Part shown: positions 53,987 to 62,225 of the stretch, piece after piece
Position numbering within the stretch: position 1 is the stretch's first letter
Layout of the letters: the number at the start of each line of letters is the position of its first letter
Assembly: GCF_023050945.1 (NCBI RefSeq)
Contig: NZ_JALKIM010000005.1
Coordinates: 29,440-93,439 of the forward strand
Direction of reading: 5' to 3'
Origin: Anaerobiospirillum sp. NML120448
GTDB taxonomy: Bacteria > Pseudomonadota > Gammaproteobacteria > Enterobacterales > Succinivibrionaceae
DNA: 64,000 nt
The notes under the pieces: model-generated
Databases searched by the model: none
What the model was told of the DNA's origin: nothing
Seen by the model: only the letters and a program-made list of their open reading frames with translations
Made by a program: the position numbers and the translations under genes

Positions 53987-54253
53987 TACCCCAATGACCG
54001 CCCGCCCCTTCCCAAGCTCCATCCTTGCCAAGCCAAGCCAAGCCAAGCTAAGCTAAGCTAAGCCAGTACCAGCTTAAGCCACTATGAGCCAAGCTCCTTC
54101 CACGCTCAAGCTCAAGCCAAGCTCAAACTAAGTTCAAACAAAACAAAAGTTAGCCCCAAGCGCAATTACCAAGCTTGCCACTAAAATGGAAAAAGCCTAC
54201 CCTACGCCCAAGTTTTAGTAAAAGTTGACCTTGTACAGCAATTTTTTGCTCAA
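53987..54253. other. Spacer with pentamer repeats
   Basis: Convergent-gene spacer carrying (GCCAA)x4-(GCTAA)x3 and AAGCTCAAGCC-type sequence. No gene. Confidence 0.55.
54028..54065. repeat. (GCCAA)x4 followed by (GCTAA)x3
   Basis: Two adjacent pentamer arrays differing by one base, the same family as the TTAGC and AAGCT arrays. Confidence 0.9.
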
Positions 54254-55621
54254 CTAATCTACGGACACAGCCATATCAGATGAATTATCACTATCAAGAT
54301 TGTTAGTAGCACTATAAAAAAAGTCGCCATTTCCCTTATTGCGCTTGCCCTTATTTACCTTATCCTCCTTAGGAGGAGCTACATTGGCTGCTGTAGCTGC
54401 GGCATTAGAGGTGTTATTAGCGGCGACATTAGATGAAGCATTAGACTCTTTAAGCAAAATATACTCTCCTGAAGGCATATTAGCTTTATTCTCTGGCAGC
54501 TGAGGCTGTAGCTGTGGTTGTACTTGTGATTGTAGTTGTTGCTGAGGCTGTACCATAACCTCCTGACTGGTATTAACCACATTGCTTGCTAAGGCACCAT
54601 TTGTAACAGCGCCCGCACCTGGTAAGACGCTAAAGCCATTGGCTTGATTTGCTATGGCCTCTGGAGAGCCTTGCTCCTGTTGAGCGCTTATAGCCGCACT
54701 AGCAATAGCAGCATTATTGGCGCTATTGGCATTAACATCATATGTTTCTACTATAGGGGTGCTGTTATTAAAAGAATTAGTAAGTGCTGCATTAGTCTGG
54801 TATTCACGCTCTAACTCCTGCTCAATTAAAGAGGATAAAGCCTGATCTTGTTCCTTGGCCTTGCTAATTAAGACGTATAACTTGGCTAACTCATCACGAG
54901 AAAAGTTTAATCCCTTTTGCATTGAGGTATGGTCAGGAGACCAACAACGAATATCATACTTTCCAGGATGATCACTCCAAGAAGTAAAGGTAAATTCCTT
55001 AGTCCAGCCATTACGATCAGGCTCACTAATAGCTCCAAAATTGCGCTCAATATTAAAAGCAATCTTTTTACTGCCCTGATCCTGTCTAGCGCTATTATTG
55101 CCATCGGCATAACGAGAGTTATATGACTTATAGCCCTGCTTACCATAGCCACGATTGTATCCAGCGCCCGCTCCCGCTCCAGTGTTTGCACTAGCAGCAC
55201 CATAACCAGCTCTGTCACCAGCCCTATAGTCTGAGCCATCACCATAGCCAGCAGCCGCACCTGCGCCTGCCTGAGCATTCACACCTGCGCCCATACCTAC
55301 AGCCTGAGGGTTGTTAAAGCCTGAACCAGCAGCATTATTAAAATTTGGGCCTTGCATAAAAGCTCTATTTGAAATCATACCCTGATTTGGCATCTGATTT
55401 TGGTACTTAGGGACAGCCATATTTTGTACCTGACTATAAAAGCTGTTCGGCCCCTGATTAAAAGCAGGAACTTGTCCAAATAAATTGCCTTGATTAAAGT
55501 TTTGTCCCTGATTGAAGTTAGCGCCATTACCATAATAGTTTGCCGCCTCACCATTAGGCATGGTTGGTGATGCATAAGGGCTTGCCTCAGTTACATTATT
55601 GGAAGCATTAAAGTTATTCAT
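54254..55621 (-). CDS. PC4/YdbC-type single-stranded-DNA-binding domain protein with prion-like flanks
   Basis: Start at ATG 55621 (MNNFNASNN) with AAGGAA 6 nt upstream; the longer frame needs a GTG. 455 aa. Residues 1-~180 are Asn/Gln/Gly/Tyr-rich with FNQGQNFNQGN and GAGAGYNRGYGKQGYKSYNSR segments. A compact domain at ~184-260 matches YdbC/PC4: IERNFGAISE, NGWTKEFTFTSW, KYDIRCWSPDH, GLNFSRDELAKL. The rest (~261-455) is Ala/Asn/Gln/Ser-rich (QPQQQLQSQVQPQLQPQLP), ending acidic. PC4-fold proteins bind single-stranded or melted DNA as dimers. Flanking disordered regions of this kind are known to drive condensation in single-stranded nucleic-acid binders. Normal YdbC is only ~75 aa. Confidence 0.85.
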   Translation of the reverse strand: MNNFNASNNVTEASPYASPTMPNGEAANYYGNGANFNQGQNFNQGNLFGQVPAFNQGPNSFYSQVQNMAVPKYQNQMPNQGMISNRAFMQGPNFNNAAGSGFNNPQAVGMGAGVNAQAGAGAAAGYGDGSDYRAGDRAGYGAASANTGAGAGAGYNRGYGKQGYKSYNSRYADGNNSARQDQGSKKIAFNIERNFGAISEPDRNGWTKEFTFTSWSDHPGKYDIRCWSPDHTSMQKGLNFSRDELAKLYVLISKAKEQDQALSSLIEQELEREYQTNAALTNSFNNSTPIVETYDVNANSANNAAIASAAISAQQEQGSPEAIANQANGFSVLPGAGAVTNGALASNVVNTSQEVMVQPQQQLQSQVQPQLQPQLPENKANMPSGEYILLKESNASSNVAANNTSNAAATAANVAPPKEDKVNKGKRNKGNGDFFYSATNNLDSDNSSDMAVSVD

Positions 55622-56000
55622 AGTAAATTCCTTCAAAAGATGTACTTTCACCTAAAAGCTATTTCCAAGAGAGCTCTTTTGTCCGCTATCTTCTTTTCAA
55701 AGCTCTTATATCAACTCACCTATAAAAGCTGGTATAAAAAACTATAGACGCAACTATTCTGAGGTTGCTTAAACAGAAACCACATAAAAAGGATTGATTA
55801 AAGGGAATTGATATTAAAAATTGAATTTAAGAAAGGATAAAGTGCTCACTACACTATATATATTTATAGCACCATCTAAAGAAGAGATCACAAGACCATA
55901 CTTAAAAAATTTACCACGCCATCCCCTAAAACCGCTTATTTACCGCCTTTACCGCTACAGCGCCTGGCATCAGGCTTATAAAAGCAAAATCCCTCACCCC
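55622..56000. other. Upstream region of the PC4-like gene
   Basis: AT-rich sequence expected to hold the promoter of the PC4-like gene. A 66-codon plus frame at 55821 has no ribosome site and runs into the repeat array. Confidence 0.45.
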
Positions 56001-56450
56001 AAAAAGTTATCCAGCCTCTAACAGCATTGACTAACTTGCCTTTAACTCAAAAGTTATCCAGCCTTTAACAGGCTTTACTAACTGCCTTTAGCTCAAAAGT
56101 TATCCAGCCTCTTACAGGCTTTGCTAACCTGCCTTTAGCTAAAAAGTTATCCAGCCTCTTACAGGCTTTGCTAATCAGCCTTTAGCCAAAAAGTTATCCA
56201 GCCTCTTACAGGATTGACTAACCTGCCTTTAGCTCAAAAGTTATCCAGCATCTTACAGGATTAACTAACTGCCTTTGCCCAAAAGTTATCCAGCCTCTTA
56301 CAGAATTGACTAACTGCCTTTAGCTCAAAAGTTATCCAGCCTCCTACAGGAGAGACTAAATGCCTTTGCCCAAAAGTTATCCAGCCTCTTACAGGTTTTG
56401 CTAACCTGCCTTTAGCTCAAAAGTTATCCAGCCTTTAACAGGTTTTACTA
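56001..56450. repeat. Ten-unit array of ~46-bp direct repeats with a TTATCCAG core
   Basis: Ten head-to-tail units of 45-48 bp, each starting AAAAGTTATCCAGC(C/A)T and ending (A)CTGCCTTTAGCTC or a variant, plus a decayed eleventh at ~56470. The core AAAGTTATCCAGC is invariant in all ten; the middle (C-T-T/A-ACAG-(G/A)-(C/A/T)TT-G/A-CTAA) varies. The period is not a multiple of three, so it is not coding. There are no unrelated spacers and no cas genes, so it is not CRISPR. TTATCCA agrees with the first seven bases of the DnaA-box consensus TTATNCACA. Most units can form a short AGCCT...AGGCT hairpin. Confidence 0.92.
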
Positions 56451-56523
56451 ACTGTAGTGGATGTTTTTTAAGGATTATCCAGTGTTGAGAGGGATGGGAT
56501 GATATTGGTAGAGCTGGTGGGAA

Positions 56524-56562
56524 GAAAAAATTAAGGCAGTCTTAATTTTGAAACTGCCTTTA
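56524..56562 (-). terminator. Terminator of the second AraC regulator
   Basis: On the minus strand AAAGGCAGT...ACTGCCTT followed by AATTTTTTCTT. Confidence 0.9.
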
Positions 56563-56600
56563 ATCTTGTGATATGGATATGGATGTGGACTAGAGATTAG

Positions 56601-57602
56601 TTAGGCAAGGTAGACCTTTTTGTCTATTGCCTTGGCATTCATCATTGTGTCATCACCCTCATCTTCTAAAGAAGTATCAACACTATTAGGTACATTGACC
56701 ATATGTAATATATCTCCGCCATCATGGGCATTCTTTAAATATTCTCTAGGAGTTTTATTAGTGAACTTTTTAAAGACCTTAGTAAAGTAAGAGACATCAG
56801 TAAAACCACACTCATAGGCCACATTGGTTACTGTTTGAGTTTGATCTTTTAACATCTCCATAGCGCATTGCACACGATAAGAGTTGATATACTCCATTGG
56901 CTTTTTGTTAATAATGTCTTTAAACAGCTTTACTACTGACTGTGGACGCAACTCTAAAAGCTCGGAGAGTTCATTTAAACAAATGGTATTTTTGTAATTG
57001 CGATGAATATAAGACAAAGCCATACGCATTTTCATAATGCGATTAACAGCCTGGCCTGTATCATTAGGTAAAACAAACAGATCTCGATGCTCAAAAATAC
57101 CTAGCAAGTAATACATAAGGCCAAAGGTCTTAAGCTCATAACCTATGGTCTGCTCTTGTAGCACAGTAAACAGCTGTCCCAAGGTTCTATTTAGACTTTC
57201 AGGGCCTTCAAGGTCTTTAGATACAAAAGGAATATGAGGTTTAAACTGCCTTTGATTATATAAAATAGAATAAATGAAAGAGTTGGATAGCGAGCGCTCA
57301 CGTAATAAGAAGTGCAAATCGAACACCATACACTCATATACACAATTAATAGGCTCGGCTGAGTGCACTGATCCTGAGTTAAAAATAAATATATCGCCAG
57401 TACCATTGCTGCCTTTTCCCATATAAGTTTGGCCATCAATAGTAACTTTTAACTCACCTTCTAAAACACGGCAGATTTCGTACTCCTCATGCCAATGAGT
57501 TTCCATTACATAGCGAGGATGCGAGCTAGTGACATGGTAATACGCAAAAGGAAACGAGATATCGCCATGCTCCTTACTCTCTTTTAAAATAATCTCTTGC
57601 AT
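56601..57602 (-). CDS. AraC-family transcriptional regulator with cupin sensor
   Basis: 333 aa. The N-terminal cupin domain (~15-110) has the His-rich turn METHWHEEYEICRVLEGELKVTIDG and GDIFIFNSGSVHSAEP. The C-terminal AraC DNA-binding domain is at ~205-300: ICLNELSELLELRPQSVVKLFKDI and VTNVAYECGFTDVSYFTKVFKKFTNKTPREYL. A ~30-residue acidic tail follows. It is divergent from, but 2.8 kb away from, fucP; it is the nearest regulator and a candidate fucose or rhamnose sensor. GGAT lies 6 nt before the ATG. Confidence 0.92.
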   Translation of the reverse strand: MQEIILKESKEHGDISFPFAYYHVTSSHPRYVMETHWHEEYEICRVLEGELKVTIDGQTYMGKGSNGTGDIFIFNSGSVHSAEPINCVYECMVFDLHFLLRERSLSNSFIYSILYNQRQFKPHIPFVSKDLEGPESLNRTLGQLFTVLQEQTIGYELKTFGLMYYLLGIFEHRDLFVLPNDTGQAVNRIMKMRMALSYIHRNYKNTICLNELSELLELRPQSVVKLFKDIINKKPMEYINSYRVQCAMEMLKDQTQTVTNVAYECGFTDVSYFTKVFKKFTNKTPREYLKNAHDGGDILHMVNVPNSVDTSLEDEGDDTMMNAKAIDKKVYLA

Positions 57603-58844
57603 TCTTACATCCTACTAGTAGATAAACACTACTATCCCTATTCGTACTCAGTAAATAAGAATTTGCTTAATCTAAACACACAAAACACAACATTCGCACC
57701 GTCTCTATACGAACTAAATACCATCCAAAATATTTGTAAGAGATGCTGTGCAATGACTCATTTGTTAATCCTAACAAAGATAGCTACCTAATAGCTAGCA
57801 AGAAACCCCATTATGTATGTATCAATATACAAGCAATCTCTTATTCTGTGAGCTAAGTATAAAGAATAAGGGCTAACTAATACTTAACCACTATAATCTT
57901 CGCCAAAATATCATAAATATGTTAGTGAAATTGTCGTATTTTAAAATTGCGACATTTACCTATACCCAAAACGATCACTACAAAACTAGTCTAGTACTAG
58001 TCTTTTTGTATAAATTAAATTATTTAAAATCGCTAATATAAGGTTTTAAGCATCAAGCTAAATCAGCAGCTTGTTGTCATTTTTTCTACTACTGTGCTGT
58101 ACATCTTTATTGGTTAAAGTTAAGCAGTAATAGTAGTAATAAAGATGCTATGGCTGTAAGTGTTAGAGGCCTCTCACTTAGCTTAGCTGAGCTTAGCTGA
58201 TCTTAGCTATCAGTTCGCTTGAAAATCGAATATTAACCTCTGGATGAAAGCGCCATCTAAAGTTCATTAGCTTTGGGAAGCTATGCTGAGGGAATTAGTA
58301 AAAAGCATAATTTTAAGCTCAAGCCTAAGCTTGGGCTTATTGTGCATTGGCCATGATAGCTAACACTATTATTGAATTGATAAGCTATGGTATTAGCAAG
58401 TCTATGCTGTTTATGAAAAGGAGCGCACTAAGCTCCAAACATGAAAGAACTTATATTCATGCCTGCTTTAAAACTTTTAATGCAGCTTATAAAGCTTGAG
58501 TCAGCTTATGCTTATATAGAAGCCACCCTACTGTTACTTTGAGGTAAACCATCACAGCCTACAGCCTTACCTATTTACCATAAGACCTCTTTACTATTTA
58601 CTAAAGTAAGCTTCAAATGCTTGCTTAATGCTGCTTCTTGATACTTTGATAGAACAATGCTTAATACTCTACTTAGTGGTTTAGCCTGTAAAAGTCCTTG
58701 GTTGCCATATAGTCCTATAGCCCTATCCTTAGTCCTATCTTTAACTGTAGCTTTAGCTTTCGCTTTAACCTTAGCATTAGGCAAAGCGATAAAGATTGTC
58801 CCCATATATGTTGCGGTCTGATATGCGATAAGCAGAGCTTAGCG

Positions 58845-58871
58845 AAGCTAAGCTAAGCTAAGCTAAGCTAA
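58845..58871. repeat. (AAGCT)x5 pentamer repeat
   Basis: Five tandem AAGCT units within a longer AGCGAAGC/AGCTGAGC-rich stretch (58830-58920). Confidence 0.9.
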
Positions 58872-59030
58872 TGCGTAGCTGAGCGGAGCAATGCGAAGCA
58901 AAGCTAAGCGGAGCGATTTGGTTGAGATTGTCAAAATCTAATGTGCTTCTTTGATGTGATCTTGAGGGATTATGGAGTAAAACTTCATGATGAGTAGGCT
59001 ATTGGGTGGTTCTGGTAGTTTTTAGTGATG

Positions 59031-59960
59031 GTTTTGGTAATTTTTTATTCTTTGCGTGTTGTTTGGTACTTTATTTGAGGTTTTGGCAATTTTTTATGTT
59101 TTTGGGCTTTGTTTGCGATTTGTTGCTCTATGTGCAATTGTGATGAAAGGTAAAAATTTTTGAAGGCTCAATAGCAACCAAATTTAAGCAACTTTGCTTG
59201 TAGTTTGTCGGGTGATGTTTGGCATCGCTCATAAGCTTTTAGCAGATTGAATGGCTTATATATGGCTTTTGTTTTAGATGGTCGTATTCTCTGAGTTAGT
59301 CTTAGATTACTTACTTTATTGAGATATTTTTGCTGTTCTGATGAAAAATTTTTGCTCTAATCATGTGATGTAAAGCTCATTTTGTAATCTTTACCATTTT
59401 AATGTTTTGGTAAATTTTTCAGATTTTACTACCTATTTAGCTATCTAAGCTAGACAGAATAAGGCTTTAAAGAAATTTTTGGTATTATCAAAATTTGATT
59501 TTAATCGGGCGTAAAAATGCGCTAATCCCTTATATATAAGGCCTTTGAGAACGATTGTAATATCACTTAAAAGATAGTGTTGCTATACTAAAAAAATCAC
59601 CTCAGCACTGGTCGACCAGTGAGCAAACAAACATTATAAGCATGTGGTTTTATATCTATAATTAACTTCCATGGTGTTTTTGGAAATTTTTTCTATTTAG
59701 CAGCCTGAGTTTGTACTATTTGGTAAAAAATTATTCCAAGAGATGAAAAAATTACCAAACAGGCTAAAAATATTGCAAGCGTGCGCCAGTACAAAGAAAC
59801 ATAATAACCCTGACTTAACGAGATACCCTTAATTAAAAAAGAGCTTATCTTTCAAGTTTTTGTTGTGATTCTGGGTATTTAAGTCGAGTGGTTTAAGTTT
59901 TAGCATTTAGTGACTCTTACTTACAAATTTTACCAAGTTTAGGACAATAAATTACCAAAC
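59031..59960. promoter_or_regulatory. Cluster of TTTGGTAA / TTACCAAA words upstream of fucP
   Basis: TTTGGTAA, TTTGGCAA, TTTGGTA, TTTGGAAA or the reverse complement TTACCAAA occur near 59033, 59062, 59083, 59407, 59478, 59678, 59719, 59751, 59929 and 59951, each usually flanked by a T- or A-run. AAATTACCAAAC appears twice exactly 200 bp apart (59749 and 59949). Possible repeated binding site or AT-rich chance; low certainty. Confidence 0.3.
59606..59621. promoter_or_regulatory. 16-bp perfect palindrome, operator candidate
   Basis: CACTGGTCGACCAGTG is its own reverse complement, in AT-rich DNA ~790 nt upstream of fucP. It has the look of a dimeric repressor site. Confidence 0.4.
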
Positions 59961-60404
59961 GTATTATTTATAAGTAAGTACTTTGCTCATAATTTACTGA
60001 AGATAAAGCTTAGACATCTTGGTTGCTTAAATGCCCCAAGAAACAAGAAAGGTATTTGCGTTAACCTGAGGACAAAAAAGCTAACGCAAAGCTTAGATAC
60101 CTTTAAGGTTAGTCTTATCGCCAAATAAGTATTTAACCTACTGTAAGTAACTAAGCTAGCTACATTGTAAATTTAGTTAGTCAAAATAACTAGCTAGATA
60201 ACAAAAATGCTCAATTTTGAAGCATCACAATACAGCTAGTCAGTTTCTTTAGATTAAGTCATTTTGTTATCGCTCATTAGTTTTAGCTAAAAGCATAACG
60301 ACCTAACCATTTAAACACATGCGTCCATGCTTAATCACAAGTTATATAAATGTTATTAGCATGGGATTGAGATTAAAAACTCACTTGTCATAAGAGGATC
60401 TGAC

Positions 60405-61739
60405 ATGGAAAGCGCCGCTAAATTAGATAAAAACTTAGCCCGTACCCCCGATATGGATGAAGTAGTACCATCAGATAAGAAGTTAATCTTCTTCATGCTT
60501 GTTTCCTGCTTCGTTTTATGGGGCTTATTAAACAACATTACCGACAACTTAGTTCCTGCCTTTGGTAAGATTTTCATGATGTCGGCTGTTGACTCCTCAA
60601 TGGTACAGTTCTTCTTCTATGGTGCTTATGCAGTATTGGCTATCCCAGCAGCCATGATTATTAAGAAGTACTCTTTCCGCCACGGTGTTTTATTAGGCTT
60701 AGGCTTCTACATTATCGGTGCTCTTGGTTATATTCCTGCCGCTATTTTCCAAGTTTACGATATCTTCTTAGTATCTATCTTCATCTTAGCAGGCGGTTTA
60801 TCAGTTTTAGAGACCACTTGTAACCCATATGTTATCGCTTTAGGTTCTGAAGATACTGCTATTCGTCGTATTAACTTTGCTCAGGCCTTTAATCCAGTAG
60901 GTTCTATCATTGGTTTATTCTTAGCTAAGTTCGTAATTTTAGCTAACTTAAACCCAGCTACCTATGATGAGCGTGTTCTTATGTCTCCTGAGGAGTTAAG
61001 CTCCATTCGTGTAGGCGAGCTCTTCTGGGTATGTGTTCCATATGTTGGTTTAATCGCTATCGCTTTAGTTATCTGGTTCTTCTTCTTTAGACAAAAGTCT
61101 GACTTAAAGGATCAAGGTTCAGCTCTTAACTTCATGGCCTCTTTCACCAACTTAATGGGCAACAAGCGTTACGTATTCGGCGTTATCACCCAGTTCTTCT
61201 ATGTTGGTATGCAGATCGCTGTTTGGACTTGGATGATTAAGTACATCATGGCTTTAACTGACAAGGTTGAGCACGAGGCTGTTGACTACTACATCTACGC
61301 TGTATTCTTATTCGTAGGCGCTCGTTGGTTATGCACCTACTTAATGAAGTACATCCACGCTCCACGCTTAATGGCAGCAGTTGCAGCAGTTGGTATGGCA
61401 GTAACCTTAGGTACTATCTACTTACCAACTTCAATGTCCGTAATTTGCTTAATGTTAATCTCTGGCTGTATGTCCTTAATGTTCCCAACCATCTATGGTA
61501 TTGCTTTACGTGGCTTAGGTGACGACGTTAAGTTAGGCGCAGCAGGCTTAATCATGGCAATTATCGGTGGTGCTATCATCACTCCAATCATGGGCTCCTT
61601 CATTGATAACTCCACTTTAGCTTTCTTAGTTCCAGGCTTTAGCGGTGAAGAGGCTGCTGTTCGCTCCTCTTACTACACAGCTTTTGTTTGCATGGTTGTA
61701 GTTTTCTTATACGGTCTTTTCAACTCCAAGAAGGCTTAG
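60405..61739 (+). CDS. fucP: L-fucose:H+ symporter FucP
   Basis: 444 aa, MFS fold with ~12 helices. FucP-family motifs: FVLWGLLNNITDNLVPAFGKIF (~38-59), GAYAVLAIPAAMIIKKYSFRHGVLLGL, LETTCNPYVIALG and FAQAFNPVGSIIGLF. The acidic residue in the first helix region (D in NITDNL) corresponds to the proton-coupling Asp of FucP. GAGG lies 8 nt before the ATG. It is first gene of a fucP-kinase-fucI series. Confidence 0.93.
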   Translation: MESAAKLDKNLARTPDMDEVVPSDKKLIFFMLVSCFVLWGLLNNITDNLVPAFGKIFMMSAVDSSMVQFFFYGAYAVLAIPAAMIIKKYSFRHGVLLGLGFYIIGALGYIPAAIFQVYDIFLVSIFILAGGLSVLETTCNPYVIALGSEDTAIRRINFAQAFNPVGSIIGLFLAKFVILANLNPATYDERVLMSPEELSSIRVGELFWVCVPYVGLIAIALVIWFFFFRQKSDLKDQGSALNFMASFTNLMGNKRYVFGVITQFFYVGMQIAVWTWMIKYIMALTDKVEHEAVDYYIYAVFLFVGARWLCTYLMKYIHAPRLMAAVAAVGMAVTLGTIYLPTSMSVICLMLISGCMSLMFPTIYGIALRGLGDDVKLGAAGLIMAIIGGAIITPIMGSFIDNSTLAFLVPGFSGEEAAVRSSYYTAFVCMVVVFLYGLFNSKKA

Positions 61740-62225
61740 TAATTAAACTAAAAAAATTAAAAATGTGGTTCTTTAGAACTACATCACAGACTAGAGTAAA
61801 AACCTAGTCACTTGCGAGGCCTTGGTGGTTTAATCTCCTGAGGCCTCTCAAGAAAGAGCTGAAAGACAAACAACAGTTTTTTCTTGAGAGTGTAAGCAAG
61901 AAACATTAATACGCTCTAAAAGATTTTTCCTTTACCAGGGCATTGTGACTAGCCTCTTTAAGAGCCAACGCTCTTAAACAAATATGAAGAAGCAATACTT
62001 CTTCAAGGCCTTAAGTAAGAAACTCCTCACACAAAGTCTTACTTATAGGAAAGTCACCCTCCAACACACTCAAACACACACATCATCTTGTCCTTGCAAG
62101 TATTTCTTGCAAGGGCTTGTTTTAAAAAGTTGTGATTTGATGGGAGTTTTGCTCTTTAGGGTAATGAATTACAGATTTTAGGATTGTTCGCAATTAGCTA
62201 AGCAGCAACTGAGGATAAACAAACT
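61740..62225. other. fucP-kinase intergenic region with hairpins
   Basis: GAGGCCT...AGGCCTC (61816-61847) and CCTTGCAAG-TATTT-CTTGCAAGG followed by GCTTGTTTTAA (62092-62123). The second resembles a weak terminator, so the kinase may have its own promoter or be partly attenuated. Confidence 0.5.

Larger units (their letters stand above)
57603..60404. other. 2.8-kb region without a recognisable protein gene
   Basis: Unusually long gap between araC and fucP. 57603-58100: AT-rich promoter-type DNA. 58100-58930: simple repeats, including AAGCT pentamers; a 76-codon minus frame at 58575 is Lys/Ala-rich with no ribosome site. 59000-60400: T-rich sequence with many TTTGGTAA/TTACCAAA words and a 16-bp palindrome (59606-59621). 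It may hold regulatory RNA, distant operators or decayed genes; none can be assigned. Confidence 0.5.

Noticed and set aside
56001..56450. CRISPR array
   Set aside because: The ~46-bp units are similar along their whole length, there are no unique spacers, and no cas gene is in the window.
56001..56450. Chromosomal replication origin
   Set aside because: The TTATCCAGC word departs from the DnaA box at the last two positions, there is no AT-rich unwinding block with dnaA/dnaN/gidA nearby, and all boxes face one way. Kept only as a hypothesis of protein titration.
58575..58805. 76-codon minus frame rich in Lys/Ala
   Set aside because: Arises from GCTTTAGC-type repeats; lacks a start signal.
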